Shown here: positions 8,483 through 16,587 of the stretch, piece after piece
How positions within the stretch are numbered: the first letter of the stretch is position 1
How the letters are laid out: each line of letters opens with the position of its first letter
Source of the DNA: CAYLLS01 sp964385015
GTDB taxonomy: Bacteria > Myxococcota > UBA727 > JABDBI01
Assembly: GCA_964385015.1 (NCBI GenBank)
Contig: CAYLLS010000001.1
Coordinates: forward strand, 62,001 to 126,000
Length of the DNA stretch: 64,000 bases
Direction: 5' to 3'
The notes under the pieces: generated by a model
The model's input: the letters and a program-made list of their open reading frames with translations, nothing else
Told to the model about the DNA's origin: nothing
Database searches by the model: none
Program-made: the position numbers and the translations under genes

Positions 8483-9271
8483 TTATTGTTTTTTATTTAT
8501 AATGATGTTAGAAATATTATTATTATATAATGCTATTTTTTTGTGGTTTAATGTTTGTAATATTAATGAACCATCATGATTAATATTTATTGCTTTATAT
8601 ATGGAATATTTTTTGTTTATTTTAATTATCATATATTTTTTTAAGTTATAACAATGATTGTTAAGAAAATATAATATGTTGTGAAAATATTTATAATAAT
8701 AAATATTATTGATGTGTTTTTCTATGCTTTGTATTAATGTTAGTAATATATGATTTATTTTAATTTTAGTATTGTTATAATATATGCAAGAGGTTTTATG
8801 AAGTATATGATTTTTATATATATTTATTCCTATTCCTATCATTAATATATTATTTGTATTATAGTTGATAATTTCTATTAAAATACCTATTGCTTTTTCA
8901 TAATCATAATGATTATTATATATTAAAATATCATTTGGCCATTTTAACATGCTTTGAATTTTTATATGTTTTAAATATTTTATGATAGTTTTACTTATTA
9001 TAAAATTTAATTTATATAATTTGTTTAATGCTAATATAGGATAACATATGAATGTTATTGCTAAGCCACCATGATTGGTAATCCATGTTCTTTTAAATCT
9101 TCCCTTCCCTAAATATTGGCAGCATGTAATAATAATGGATTTGATAGGAATTTGTCTTTTTATCATTATTAAGGCTTGTGTATTGGTAGAATTACATGAT
9201 TTGAATAAAAATATTTGTGAATTGCATTCTTGTTTATGAATTGTTTTAATTATATTAATAATTTGTTTCAT
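8483..9271 (-). CDS. birA: Biotin--protein ligase without DNA-binding domain
   Basis: The enzyme activates biotin to biotinyl-AMP and attaches it to a lysine of biotin carboxyl carrier domains. The 262-residue protein holds only the catalytic and C-terminal domains. The adenylate-binding loop reads GRFKRTW at residues 57-63 (GRGRRGR in E. coli), followed by KWPND at 110-114 and GIGINI. The helix-turn-helix of bifunctional BirA is absent, so no repressor role is expected. Its presence implies at least one biotin enzyme, such as an acetyl-CoA, propionyl-CoA, methylcrotonyl-CoA or pyruvate carboxylase, outside the window. Confidence 0.9.
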   Translation of the reverse strand: MKQIINIIKTIHKQECNSQIFLFKSCNSTNTQALIMIKRQIPIKSIIITCCQYLGKGRFKRTWITNHGGLAITFICYPILALNKLYKLNFIISKTIIKYLKHIKIQSMLKWPNDILIYNNHYDYEKAIGILIEIINYNTNNILMIGIGINIYKNHILHKTSCIYYNNTKIKINHILLTLIQSIEKHINNIYYYKYFHNILYFLNNHCYNLKKYMIIKINKKYSIYKAININHDGSLILQTLNHKKIALYNNNISNIIINKKQ

Positions 9272-9291
9272 ATGATTAATGATATTGTATT

Positions 9292-10005
9292 TTATAATAT
9301 GTATTTATTAATGAGATTATTCTTTTGTAGTGTATCTTTATTTATGTCAAAATGATCTATTATATTACCATTATCTATTAAATAAATAATATCTAACAAG
9401 CTTTTTGTAAAATTAATATTATGAGTAGATAAAATTATAGTAACGCCTTTAGTTTTTAAATATTTTAATAAATAACTAATTTCTATTGTGCTATGTGGAT
9501 CTAATGCAGATGTTGGTTCATCTAATAATAAAATTTCTGTATTCATACATAATGATCTTGCTATTGCTACTTTTTGTTGCTGACCTCCTGATAATTGATG
9601 AATTTTGTATTGAGATAAATTTATTATGTTTAATTTTTTTAGTATTTTTACAGTTTTTATTTTAGCTTGTAATAAATGTTTTTTTAACACAGTAATTTGT
9701 GGATATATGCAGTTATTTAATACATTAAAATGTGGAAATAAGTTAAATGATTGTGATACAAATCCTATATAATTAGCTCTTAAAATGTTATTCATTTTAT
9801 ATACTGAAATTTTATTTAATAAAATTTTACCATAAAAGTTATTTTCTATATTGCTAATACATTTTAATAATGATGTTTTACCAGATCCACTATGTCCAAG
9901 AAAAATTGTAATTCTATTTTGTTGAATTTTAAAATTCATATTGTTTAATATATTTTTTTTATTTTTATAATGTAATGATATTTGTTTGCCTTGAATTAAT
10001 GCCAA
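9292..10005 (-). CDS. Polar amino-acid ABC transporter, ATP-binding protein
   Basis: This is the cytosolic motor of a polar amino-acid importer of the GlnQ/HisP/ArtP family. The 237 residues contain Walker A GHSGSGKTS at 37-45, the Q-loop VSQSFNLFPH, the signature LSGGQQQKVAIARSL, and Walker B ILLLDEPTSALD. The gene is third in a binding protein-permease-ATPase operon and its start overlaps the permease by 10 bases, which suggests translational coupling. The substrate cannot be read from sequence; glutamine, arginine, histidine or cystine are all possible for this family. Confidence 0.92.
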   Translation of the reverse strand: MALIQGKQISLHYKNKKNILNNMNFKIQQNRITIFLGHSGSGKTSLLKCISNIENNFYGKILLNKISVYKMNNILRANYIGFVSQSFNLFPHFNVLNNCIYPQITVLKKHLLQAKIKTVKILKKLNIINLSQYKIHQLSGGQQQKVAIARSLCMNTEILLLDEPTSALDPHSTIEISYLLKYLKTKGVTIILSTHNINFTKSLLDIIYLIDNGNIIDHFDINKDTLQKNNLINKYIL

Positions 10006-10640
10006 GATTTTTTCCTTTCTAAAATTTTAGTAATATGTGTAACTATATAAGTAGTGATAAAATATAATATTGCAGTATATATGTAAATTTCCATAGGATT
10101 TAATTCTCTAGCTACTATATTTTTACTAATGTGAGTTAATTCTGGAACTCCTATAATCATTAAAATGCTACTTTCTTTTATAAGTGCTGTTAATTCATTT
10201 GTAATTGATGGTAAAATTTTATATATAGCTTGTGGAAATATTATATAACATATATTTTGAATTTTTGAATAACCCAATATTTTAGCAGTATACCATTGTT
10301 GATTATTAATAGAGTTTATGCCAGATCTAATAATTTCTGATAAATATGCTGTAGAGTTTAGTGATAAAGTTAATATGCCAGCCATTATAGGTGATATAGA
10401 AACATGTGTCATATGTGGTATGGTAAAATATATAATTAATAATTGTATTGATATTGGTGTTCCTCTTATTAATGCTATATATATTTTGATTATATATGTA
10501 ATAATAAAAATTTTAACTTTATTATTATTTAATAGCCCACATAATATGCCCAATATCATACCTATAATGATTGACAATAAACTAATTTTTATAGTTATTA
10601 GTGTGCCTTTTAATAATAATATTAAATTATTTATGTTCAT
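9996..10640 (-). CDS. Polar amino-acid ABC transporter, permease
   Basis: This is an inner-membrane permease of the HisM/GlnP/ArtQ family. The 214 residues form about five hydrophobic segments. The family loop RGTPISIQLLI is near residue 60, and the coupling (EAA-type) segment with EIIRSGINSI and IIFPQAIYKILPSI is near 100-145. It overlaps the binding-protein gene by 14 bases upstream and the ATPase by 10 bases downstream. Only one permease is encoded, so it probably works as a homodimer. Confidence 0.92.
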   Translation of the reverse strand: MNINNLILLLKGTLITIKISLLSIIIGMILGILCGLLNNNKVKIFIITYIIKIYIALIRGTPISIQLLIIYFTIPHMTHVSISPIMAGILTLSLNSTAYLSEIIRSGINSINNQQWYTAKILGYSKIQNICYIIFPQAIYKILPSITNELTALIKESSILMIIGVPELTHISKNIVARELNPMEIYIYTAILYFITTYIVTHITKILERKKSWH

Positions 10641-11424
10641 GATATGTTGTAATTTTGGTTAGCCATTTGGTTTCTATTTTTTTTAATATTCCATTTAATT
10701 TAATTTTTAATAAAATTTGTTTAATATCATTATATAATATTTTATTATGTTTGTTAATACCTATTGCGTAACCTGTAGTTTGATATTTTTGTGGAATATT
10801 TAATGTTAATAATTTAAAATTATGTTGTTTATTTTTTAAGTGTATTGCTGTTTGAGTATCTAATAGACCTGCACATGATTTTTTATATAAAACATCTAGT
10901 ATAACGTTATGATTTGAATCTAATGTGTTAATATAAATGTTTGGAATATTATATAAGAAATTAGCCATATCAGTTCCTGACTGTACTGATATAATAGGTG
11001 TATGTAATGTTTGTAAGTCTTGAAATTTATGAATATTATTAGGTATTTTATTTAAAAATATTAATGTGTATTTTTGTATAATATTATTTTTATATGGTAT
11101 TAAGGAAATATGTTTTTTACGTTGTTTTGTTGAAGACATACCACTAATAATCATATTTATTTTATTGTTTTGTAACGATAAAATTAATGCGTCAAATGAC
11201 ATTTGTTTTATAATTAATTTTTTATTCATATATTGAGCAATAATTTTAGCTATATCTATATCATATCCAATTATATTTCCATTTTTATTTATACTTTCAT
11301 ATGGTGGGTAATCTGGTGATGTTCCTAAAATTAATATTTGTTTGTTATTTATAGTTGTTTGATTAATGCATGCTGATGAAATAATTAGGAAAATTAACAT
11401 TATTAATAATTTATATGTTTTCAT
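10627..11424 (-). CDS. Amino-acid ABC transporter, substrate-binding lipoprotein
   Basis: This is the periplasmic solute-binding component, family 3. The 265-residue protein has a lipoprotein signal with lipobox SSAC and Cys19, so it should be membrane-anchored. The mature part begins with the typical ILGTSPDYPPYES block, then GNIIGYDIDIAKIIA, and contains a SVQSGTD stretch in the second lobe. It is the first gene of the three-gene importer operon. The ligand is not predictable by eye. Confidence 0.92.
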   Translation of the reverse strand: MKTYKLLIMLIFLIISSACINQTTINNKQILILGTSPDYPPYESINKNGNIIGYDIDIAKIIAQYMNKKLIIKQMSFDALILSLQNNKINMIISGMSSTKQRKKHISLIPYKNNIIQKYTLIFLNKIPNNIHKFQDLQTLHTPIISVQSGTDMANFLYNIPNIYINTLDSNHNVILDVLYKKSCAGLLDTQTAIHLKNKQHNFKLLTLNIPQKYQTTGYAIGINKHNKILYNDIKQILLKIKLNGILKKIETKWLTKITTYHEHK

Positions 11425-11571
11425 AATATACTATCAACCTTATTTTTGATAAATTAATATATGTTTTTAAAACTTTGTATATTTTATGTAAATATGTTTT
11501 TAGATAATTTATGAAATTATATTTATAAATATAATGATATATTTTTTATATTAACTATGGGATAATTAATT

Positions 11572-12432
11572 ATGAGTGGAATTATTATAAATGGAAATCA
11601 AGTTGCATATAATTATTTAAATAATTTAAAAAATCGTGTAAAATTATTTTTGAAAAATGGGTTAAGATCTCCTACTTTAGGAACAATTTTAGTTGGTAGC
11701 AATAAAATAAGTAAAGTTTATATTACTAATAAAGCTAAACAAGCTAAAAATTTAGGATTTATAATAGAACATTATCAGTTAAATGATGATAAGCATTGTC
11801 AAAATAGATTGTTAGCATTAATCAATGATTGTAATGATAATAATAAAATAGATGGTATTTTAGTGCAGTGCCCATTGCCTAATTCTATTAATATAAAGAA
11901 AGTTTTTTGTTCTTTAAATCCTAAAAAAGATGTTGAAGGTATGCATCCTGAAAATTATGGTAAATTATTATATAATTCTTCATATTTTATACCATGTACT
12001 CCTAATGGATGTTTAAAATTAATTAAAGAAATAGATATTAAATTAGAAGGTGCACATGTAGTTATTGTTAGTAATAGTTTTATTATAGGTAAACCTTTAG
12101 CTTGTTTATTAATGAATAAAAAAGCAACAATTACAATATGTAATGAATATACTAAAAATTTAAAAAAAATTACTAATCAAGCAGATATTCTCATTTCTGC
12201 TACTGGTATAGCTAATTTAATTGGTGAAGAACATGTTGCTTGTGGTGCTGTTGTTATTGATATTGGAATTAGTTATATAAATGGCATAATGATAGGTGAT
12301 GTCAATATAGATGCAGTGCGACATAAAGTAAAAGCTATTACTCCAGTTCCAGGTGGTGTAGGACCAATGACTATTGCTATGTTACTTGAAAATACTTTTA
12401 TTGCATATAAGAGACACATTTGTCATGCATAA
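11572..12432 (+). CDS. folD: Methylenetetrahydrofolate dehydrogenase / cyclohydrolase
   Basis: FolD interconverts 5,10-methylene-, methenyl- and 10-formyl-tetrahydrofolate in the cytosol, supplying one-carbon units for purines and formyl-Met-tRNA. The 286-residue protein shows the catalytic Lys region with YITNKAKQAKNLG near residue 55, DGILVQCPLP, the dehydrogenase region with ADILISATG, and the C-terminal PVPGGVGPMTIAML. GGATAA-like GGATAATT lies just before the ATG. It is a lone plus-strand gene, divergent from the transporter operon. With folP in the window, folate use is clearly retained. Confidence 0.97.
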   Translation: MSGIIINGNQVAYNYLNNLKNRVKLFLKNGLRSPTLGTILVGSNKISKVYITNKAKQAKNLGFIIEHYQLNDDKHCQNRLLALINDCNDNNKIDGILVQCPLPNSINIKKVFCSLNPKKDVEGMHPENYGKLLYNSSYFIPCTPNGCLKLIKEIDIKLEGAHVVIVSNSFIIGKPLACLLMNKKATITICNEYTKNLKKITNQADILISATGIANLIGEEHVACGAVVIDIGISYINGIMIGDVNIDAVRHKVKAITPVPGGVGPMTIAMLLENTFIAYKRHICHA

Positions 12433-12456
12433 TAAGGCTTTGATATATTGAGTATT

Positions 12457-13242
12457 TTAATATTTTTTGTTTTTATCAACGTTTTTGAATAATGGCATAT
12501 TTGCTTCTGTAGCTACATAGATTACGTTTGGGTTTTCATTTAGAGTTTTAATCCATAAATAATGCAAATATGAATCTGATAGTGTGGATCTTACTATTTC
12601 TTGAGCTTGTGCAGCTCCTTTGGCTCTAGCTATTTCTATTTGCGCATCTATTTTTGCTTGATCTAATTCAAATTTTTTCTTTTCTGCTTTTTGTTCAGCA
12701 GCTAATTTTGCTTCGATGCTTTCTTTGAAGCCTAATGGCAATTGAACATCTCTTAATAAGACGTCTTCAATAATTACTCCTCTAGGAGTCAAGTGTTTTT
12801 TTAAGTAATTTAAGACTTGTTCTGCAATTTTTTTTCTACCGATTTCACTATATATTTGTTTTACTTCAAATCCAGCAACTACATCTCTTAAAGAGTTTCT
12901 TAAATATGGATTTATTAGTATATCTTGATAATTTTGTCCTATTGTTTTTCTAATCATTGGTGCATATTCTCCAGATATTCTAAATAATAAAGAAGTGTCT
13001 AATCCAACAATTAATCCTTCTGAAGATGGAACTTGAGCATGTTCTTGAATTTCTTGTAATTTAATGTTCCATGGCGTTACGGTTCTTATAATAGGTATTT
13101 GGAATACTATACCTTTATTAATTGGAGTGTCATAAATTTTACCAAAACTTTTTTCTACTCCAACTTGTCCGTCTTCTATGATTGTACATGCAGATAATGT
13201 AATAAAAAATAATGTTATTAAAATATTTTTTTTTATGTTCAT
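12457..13242 (-). CDS. Prohibitin-like (SPFH domain) lipoprotein
   Basis: The protein belongs to the SPFH/prohibitin family of membrane scaffold proteins. The 261 residues start with a lipoprotein signal (lipobox LSAC, Cys19) rather than the plain anchor of HflC. The SPFH domain follows from about residue 25 (DGQVGVEKSFGKI), and an Ala/Glu/Lys-rich coiled coil runs from about 185 to 230 (KLAAEQKAEKKKFEL). The usual role is a ring-like scaffold that modulates FtsH-type proteases. An hflK partner is not adjacent, so this is more like stand-alone bacterial prohibitins. FtsH is encoded in the window. Base composition is less eroded than most neighbours, which suggests strong constraint. Confidence 0.85.
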   Translation of the reverse strand: MNIKKNILITLFFITLSACTIIEDGQVGVEKSFGKIYDTPINKGIVFQIPIIRTVTPWNIKLQEIQEHAQVPSSEGLIVGLDTSLLFRISGEYAPMIRKTIGQNYQDILINPYLRNSLRDVVAGFEVKQIYSEIGRKKIAEQVLNYLKKHLTPRGVIIEDVLLRDVQLPLGFKESIEAKLAAEQKAEKKKFELDQAKIDAQIEIARAKGAAQAQEIVRSTLSDSYLHYLWIKTLNENPNVIYVATEANMPLFKNVDKNKKY

Positions 13243-13405
13243 AATTTAATCTCCAACTTATTATTTAAAGTAACTTAATTTTATATCATATGTAAAGTTT
13301 TTTATGATATTATTTGCATATATTATATATATATTATGTTATTAATTTTATATGTGTTTATTTTGTTAGTTATATTGAAAATTAGAATTAAATAGGGTTT
13401 ACTAC

Positions 13406-15208
13406 ATGAATGTTGCAAATATTCGCAATTTTTCTATTATTGCACATGTTAACCATGGTAAGAGCACAATAGCTGATCGTATATTAGAACAAACTGGTTC
13501 AATTTCTAAAAGAGAGATGAAAGAACAATATTTAGATAATATGGATATTGAACGCGAAAGAGGTATAACTATTAAATCTCAAACTGTATGTTTAAATGTT
13601 GTTATTAATAGCAATGAATTTATTTTTAATTTAATTGATACACCTGGTCATGTAGATTTTGGATATGAAGTTAGCAGATCATTAAGTGCTTGTGAGGGAG
13701 CATTATTAGTTGTTGATGCTGTACAAGGGATAGAAGCACAAACTTTGAGCACTGCTTTTTTAGCGTTAAAAAATAATATAAAAATTATTCCTGTTATTAA
13801 TAAAATAGATTTGCCTAATGCTAATTTAAATAAAGTTAAAAATGATATTGCAAATATTATTGGAATTGATACATGTAATGCAGTTTTAGTTTCAGGGAAA
13901 TATGGGTCAGGAATAGATGATTTATTAGTTTCTATTGCACAGAGAATTCCTGCACCTGTTGGAATGATTAATAATGAGTTACAAGCTTTAGTCTTTGATT
14001 CTTGGTTTGATTCTTATAAAGGCATCATTGTTTTAGTTAAAATTGTAAATGGAATTATAAAAAAAGGTAATTTAGTGCGTTTTATATATTCTAATAAAAG
14101 TTTTGTTGTACAAGAAATAGGTGTGTTTACTCCACATATTAAATTTTTGTCTAAATTATCTACAGGTGAAGTTGGATTTGTTGTGACTAATATTAAGGAA
14201 ATTAAATATGCAAAAGTAGGAGATACTATAGTAAATCATCAAGCTAAAAATATGAAGTCATTAATTGGATTTAATGATATAAAACCAAATGTTTTTGCAG
14301 GGATTTTCCCAAATAATAATACATGTTTTAATGATTTACGTACAGTGTTAGAAAAATTATCATTGAATGATGCATCTTTAATATTTGAACATGAAACTTC
14401 TACTGTTTTAGGGTTAGGTTTTAGATGTGGTTTTTTAGGTCTTTTGCATATGGATGTAATTATAGAAAGATTGGAAAGAGAATTTCATTTAGATTTGGTA
14501 ATTACATTTCCAACTGTAATGTATAATGTTTTTTTAAAAACTGGTAGAAAAATAGTTGTAGATAATCCTATATGCATGCCAGATAGTTCTTTAATAGATT
14601 ATTGTTCAGAACCTTATGTATTAGTTAAAATTTATTCACCTGTTAAGTATATAGGTGGAATTATTGCATTATGTCAAAACAAAAGAGGTTTGCAAATTAA
14701 TATAGATTATTTAAATAATATGTATGTTATGATTTATTATGAGTTGCCTTTATCAGAAGTTATTTTTGATTTTTTTAATAAATTAAAAAGTCTTTCACAA
14801 GGTTATGCTAGTTTTAATTATGAATTATTAGAACATAAAAAATCTGAATTAGTCAAAGTTGATATTTTATTAAATCATAATAGAATAGATGCTTTATCAT
14901 TTATTGTACATAAAAGTATAGCGCGAAAAAAAGGGAAGTTATGTTGTACTAAAATAAAAGATTTAATTTCTCGTCAACAATTTTCTATTGCTGTGCAAGC
15001 CTCTATAAATAATAAAATTATTGTTAGGGAAAATGTATCTTCTTTAAGGAAGAATGTTACATCTAAGTGTTATGGAGGAGATATTACTAGAAAAAGAAAA
15101 TTATTAGAAAAACAAAAAAAAGGCAAGAAGAAAATGAAACAAATTGGAAATGTAAAAATTCCACATTCTTTGTTTTTATCATTATTAACTGTGTATGAAT
15201 ATTCGTAG
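13406..15208 (+). CDS. lepA: Elongation factor 4 (LepA)
   Basis: LepA is a ribosome-bound GTPase implicated in initiation and back-translocation. The 600-residue protein has the full EF-G-like domain set and the LepA-specific C-terminal domain with CYGGDITRKRKLLEKQKKGKKK near residue 560. The G1 loop reads AHVNHGKST, with Asn16 where the family has Asp. The DTPGH (G3) and NKIDLP (G4) motifs are intact. AGGG lies 12 bases before the ATG. It is a single plus-strand gene, without the lepB partner usually beside it. Confidence 0.95.
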   Translation: MNVANIRNFSIIAHVNHGKSTIADRILEQTGSISKREMKEQYLDNMDIERERGITIKSQTVCLNVVINSNEFIFNLIDTPGHVDFGYEVSRSLSACEGALLVVDAVQGIEAQTLSTAFLALKNNIKIIPVINKIDLPNANLNKVKNDIANIIGIDTCNAVLVSGKYGSGIDDLLVSIAQRIPAPVGMINNELQALVFDSWFDSYKGIIVLVKIVNGIIKKGNLVRFIYSNKSFVVQEIGVFTPHIKFLSKLSTGEVGFVVTNIKEIKYAKVGDTIVNHQAKNMKSLIGFNDIKPNVFAGIFPNNNTCFNDLRTVLEKLSLNDASLIFEHETSTVLGLGFRCGFLGLLHMDVIIERLEREFHLDLVITFPTVMYNVFLKTGRKIVVDNPICMPDSSLIDYCSEPYVLVKIYSPVKYIGGIIALCQNKRGLQINIDYLNNMYVMIYYELPLSEVIFDFFNKLKSLSQGYASFNYELLEHKKSELVKVDILLNHNRIDALSFIVHKSIARKKGKLCCTKIKDLISRQQFSIAVQASINNKIIVRENVSSLRKNVTSKCYGGDITRKRKLLEKQKKGKKKMKQIGNVKIPHSLFLSLLTVYEYS

Positions 15209-15722
15209 TTTTATATATATAATATATATATTTATGTTATATGCATTTTATTGGTTGGTTTTAATATATGGCATATGAATAAAATTATTTAACATTAATA
15301 TGTAAATATAATGATATTAGATATTTATTATGATTTTTTTGATGTTAATAATTTTGCATTTTTATATATTAATTGATTTTTGAGTTTTTAGTAGATTTTT
15401 TGTTTAGTATAATTTTTATGCTGTTAGATTATATAAATTTCGTATTTCAATTTATGTTTTTATAAGTTTAAATTATTTGTTTTGTGATTGAATATTTTTT
15501 TTTATCAAGATTAATTGTTTATTATTATGTTAAAAAAAAACATCATTTATGATGTGTATTATTAATTTGATTCATTTTGTTATTCAATATTATATTAAAT
15601 TATGCATAATGTACTTATTATATAAGATTGATATTGATTAGAAAATGTTAATAAATTTATATGTATTGATAATGATTTATAATATATATTATTTTATAGG
15701 ATTTATAAATTATTTGTATATT
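15209..15722. other. 514-base AT-rich spacer without a recognisable gene
   Basis: This is the longest non-coding stretch of the window, between the convergent ends of lepA and the dehydrogenase gene. I read both strands and saw no coding frame with a recognisable product and no tRNA. The only structure I can point to is the small hairpin with a T run reported at 15532-15555. It is probably a gene remnant worn beyond recognition. Confidence 0.6.
15532..15555 (-). terminator. Possible intrinsic terminator
   Basis: On the minus strand a 6-bp stem ACATCA/TGATGT with a 4-base loop is followed by a run of nine T. It lies about 170 bases past the stop of the short-chain dehydrogenase gene. The stem is weak (two G-C pairs) and such pairs arise by chance in AT-rich DNA. 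Confidence 0.35.
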
Positions 15723-16553
15723 TTAATCTATAAATAAATCTTTATAAATTTTTTTTTGTTTATTATAGGCATATTTATCAAAATTATTTATATTATTAGT
15801 ACGCAAAACATCTTCATCTATAAATGTGTTCCCGGTTAAATGTGTTGGTTTATGATGTAAAATCATATATGCTGCATCAGACATAATATCTGGTTTTCTG
15901 CAGTGATTAAATATTTGTTTCCCCATCATCCATGAAATCGCTGATGTTGCAATAATTGTTTTAGGCCACAATGAATTAATAGCAATATTGTATTTTTTTA
16001 GATAATGTGTTAATCCTAATGTGCATAATGTCATGTTATATTTTGAAATTGTATATGATAAGTGGTTATTTAACCAATGAGCATTTAAATTTATAGGTGG
16101 AGATATATTTAAAATATGTGCATGTTTAGATTGTTTAAGATATTGTAAACATGATTGTATAGTAAAAAAAGTAGCTTTGTAATTAATGTTATTGATTAAA
16201 TCATGCTCTTTTGTAGATATATCATTTATATTTTTTAAATTAATTGCACCTGCATTGTTGATTAAAATATCAATACCACCAAAAATATTGATAGTTTTTT
16301 TTATAGCTTGTTTTATATTGTTTACGTTTTGCACATCTAACTGTATTGGCAATGCTTTCCCTCCATTGTCTTCTATTTCTTGTGCTACTGTAAAAATAGT
16401 GCCTGGCAGTGTATGGTGAGGAATTGTGGTTTTTGATGCAATGATAATGTTAGCATTATCTTTTGCAAATTTAAGTGCCATTGAGCGTCCGATGCCTCTA
16501 GATGCACCAGTAATAAAAATAGTTTTATTTTTTAATATGTTTTTATTTTGCAT
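15723..16553 (-). CDS. Short-chain dehydrogenase, HSDL2-like
   Basis: This is an NAD(P)-dependent classical short-chain dehydrogenase. The 276 residues carry the cofactor motif TGASRGIG at 15-22, the NNAG motif, the catalytic Ser in NISPPINLN and YTISK (Tyr-x3-Lys). The order NISPP...WPKT...CRKPDI...ADAAY...TGN.FIDE matches the N-terminal dehydrogenase of human HSDL2 and its bacterial homologues, proteins linked to lipid and acyl-CoA metabolism. The sterol-carrier domain of HSDL2 is absent. It follows leuS by 34 bases on the same strand. The substrate is unknown. No 3-hydroxyacyl-CoA dehydrogenase is encoded in the window, so a role alongside the acyl-CoA cassette at 52-56 kb is an inference only. 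Confidence 0.85.
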   Translation of the reverse strand: MQNKNILKNKTIFITGASRGIGRSMALKFAKDNANIIIASKTTIPHHTLPGTIFTVAQEIEDNGGKALPIQLDVQNVNNIKQAIKKTINIFGGIDILINNAGAINLKNINDISTKEHDLINNINYKATFFTIQSCLQYLKQSKHAHILNISPPINLNAHWLNNHLSYTISKYNMTLCTLGLTHYLKKYNIAINSLWPKTIIATSAISWMMGKQIFNHCRKPDIMSDAAYMILHHKPTHLTGNTFIDEDVLRTNNINNFDKYAYNKQKKIYKDLFID

Positions 16554-16587
16554 ATATATTAATTCCAGTTTGATAATTTTATTATAT

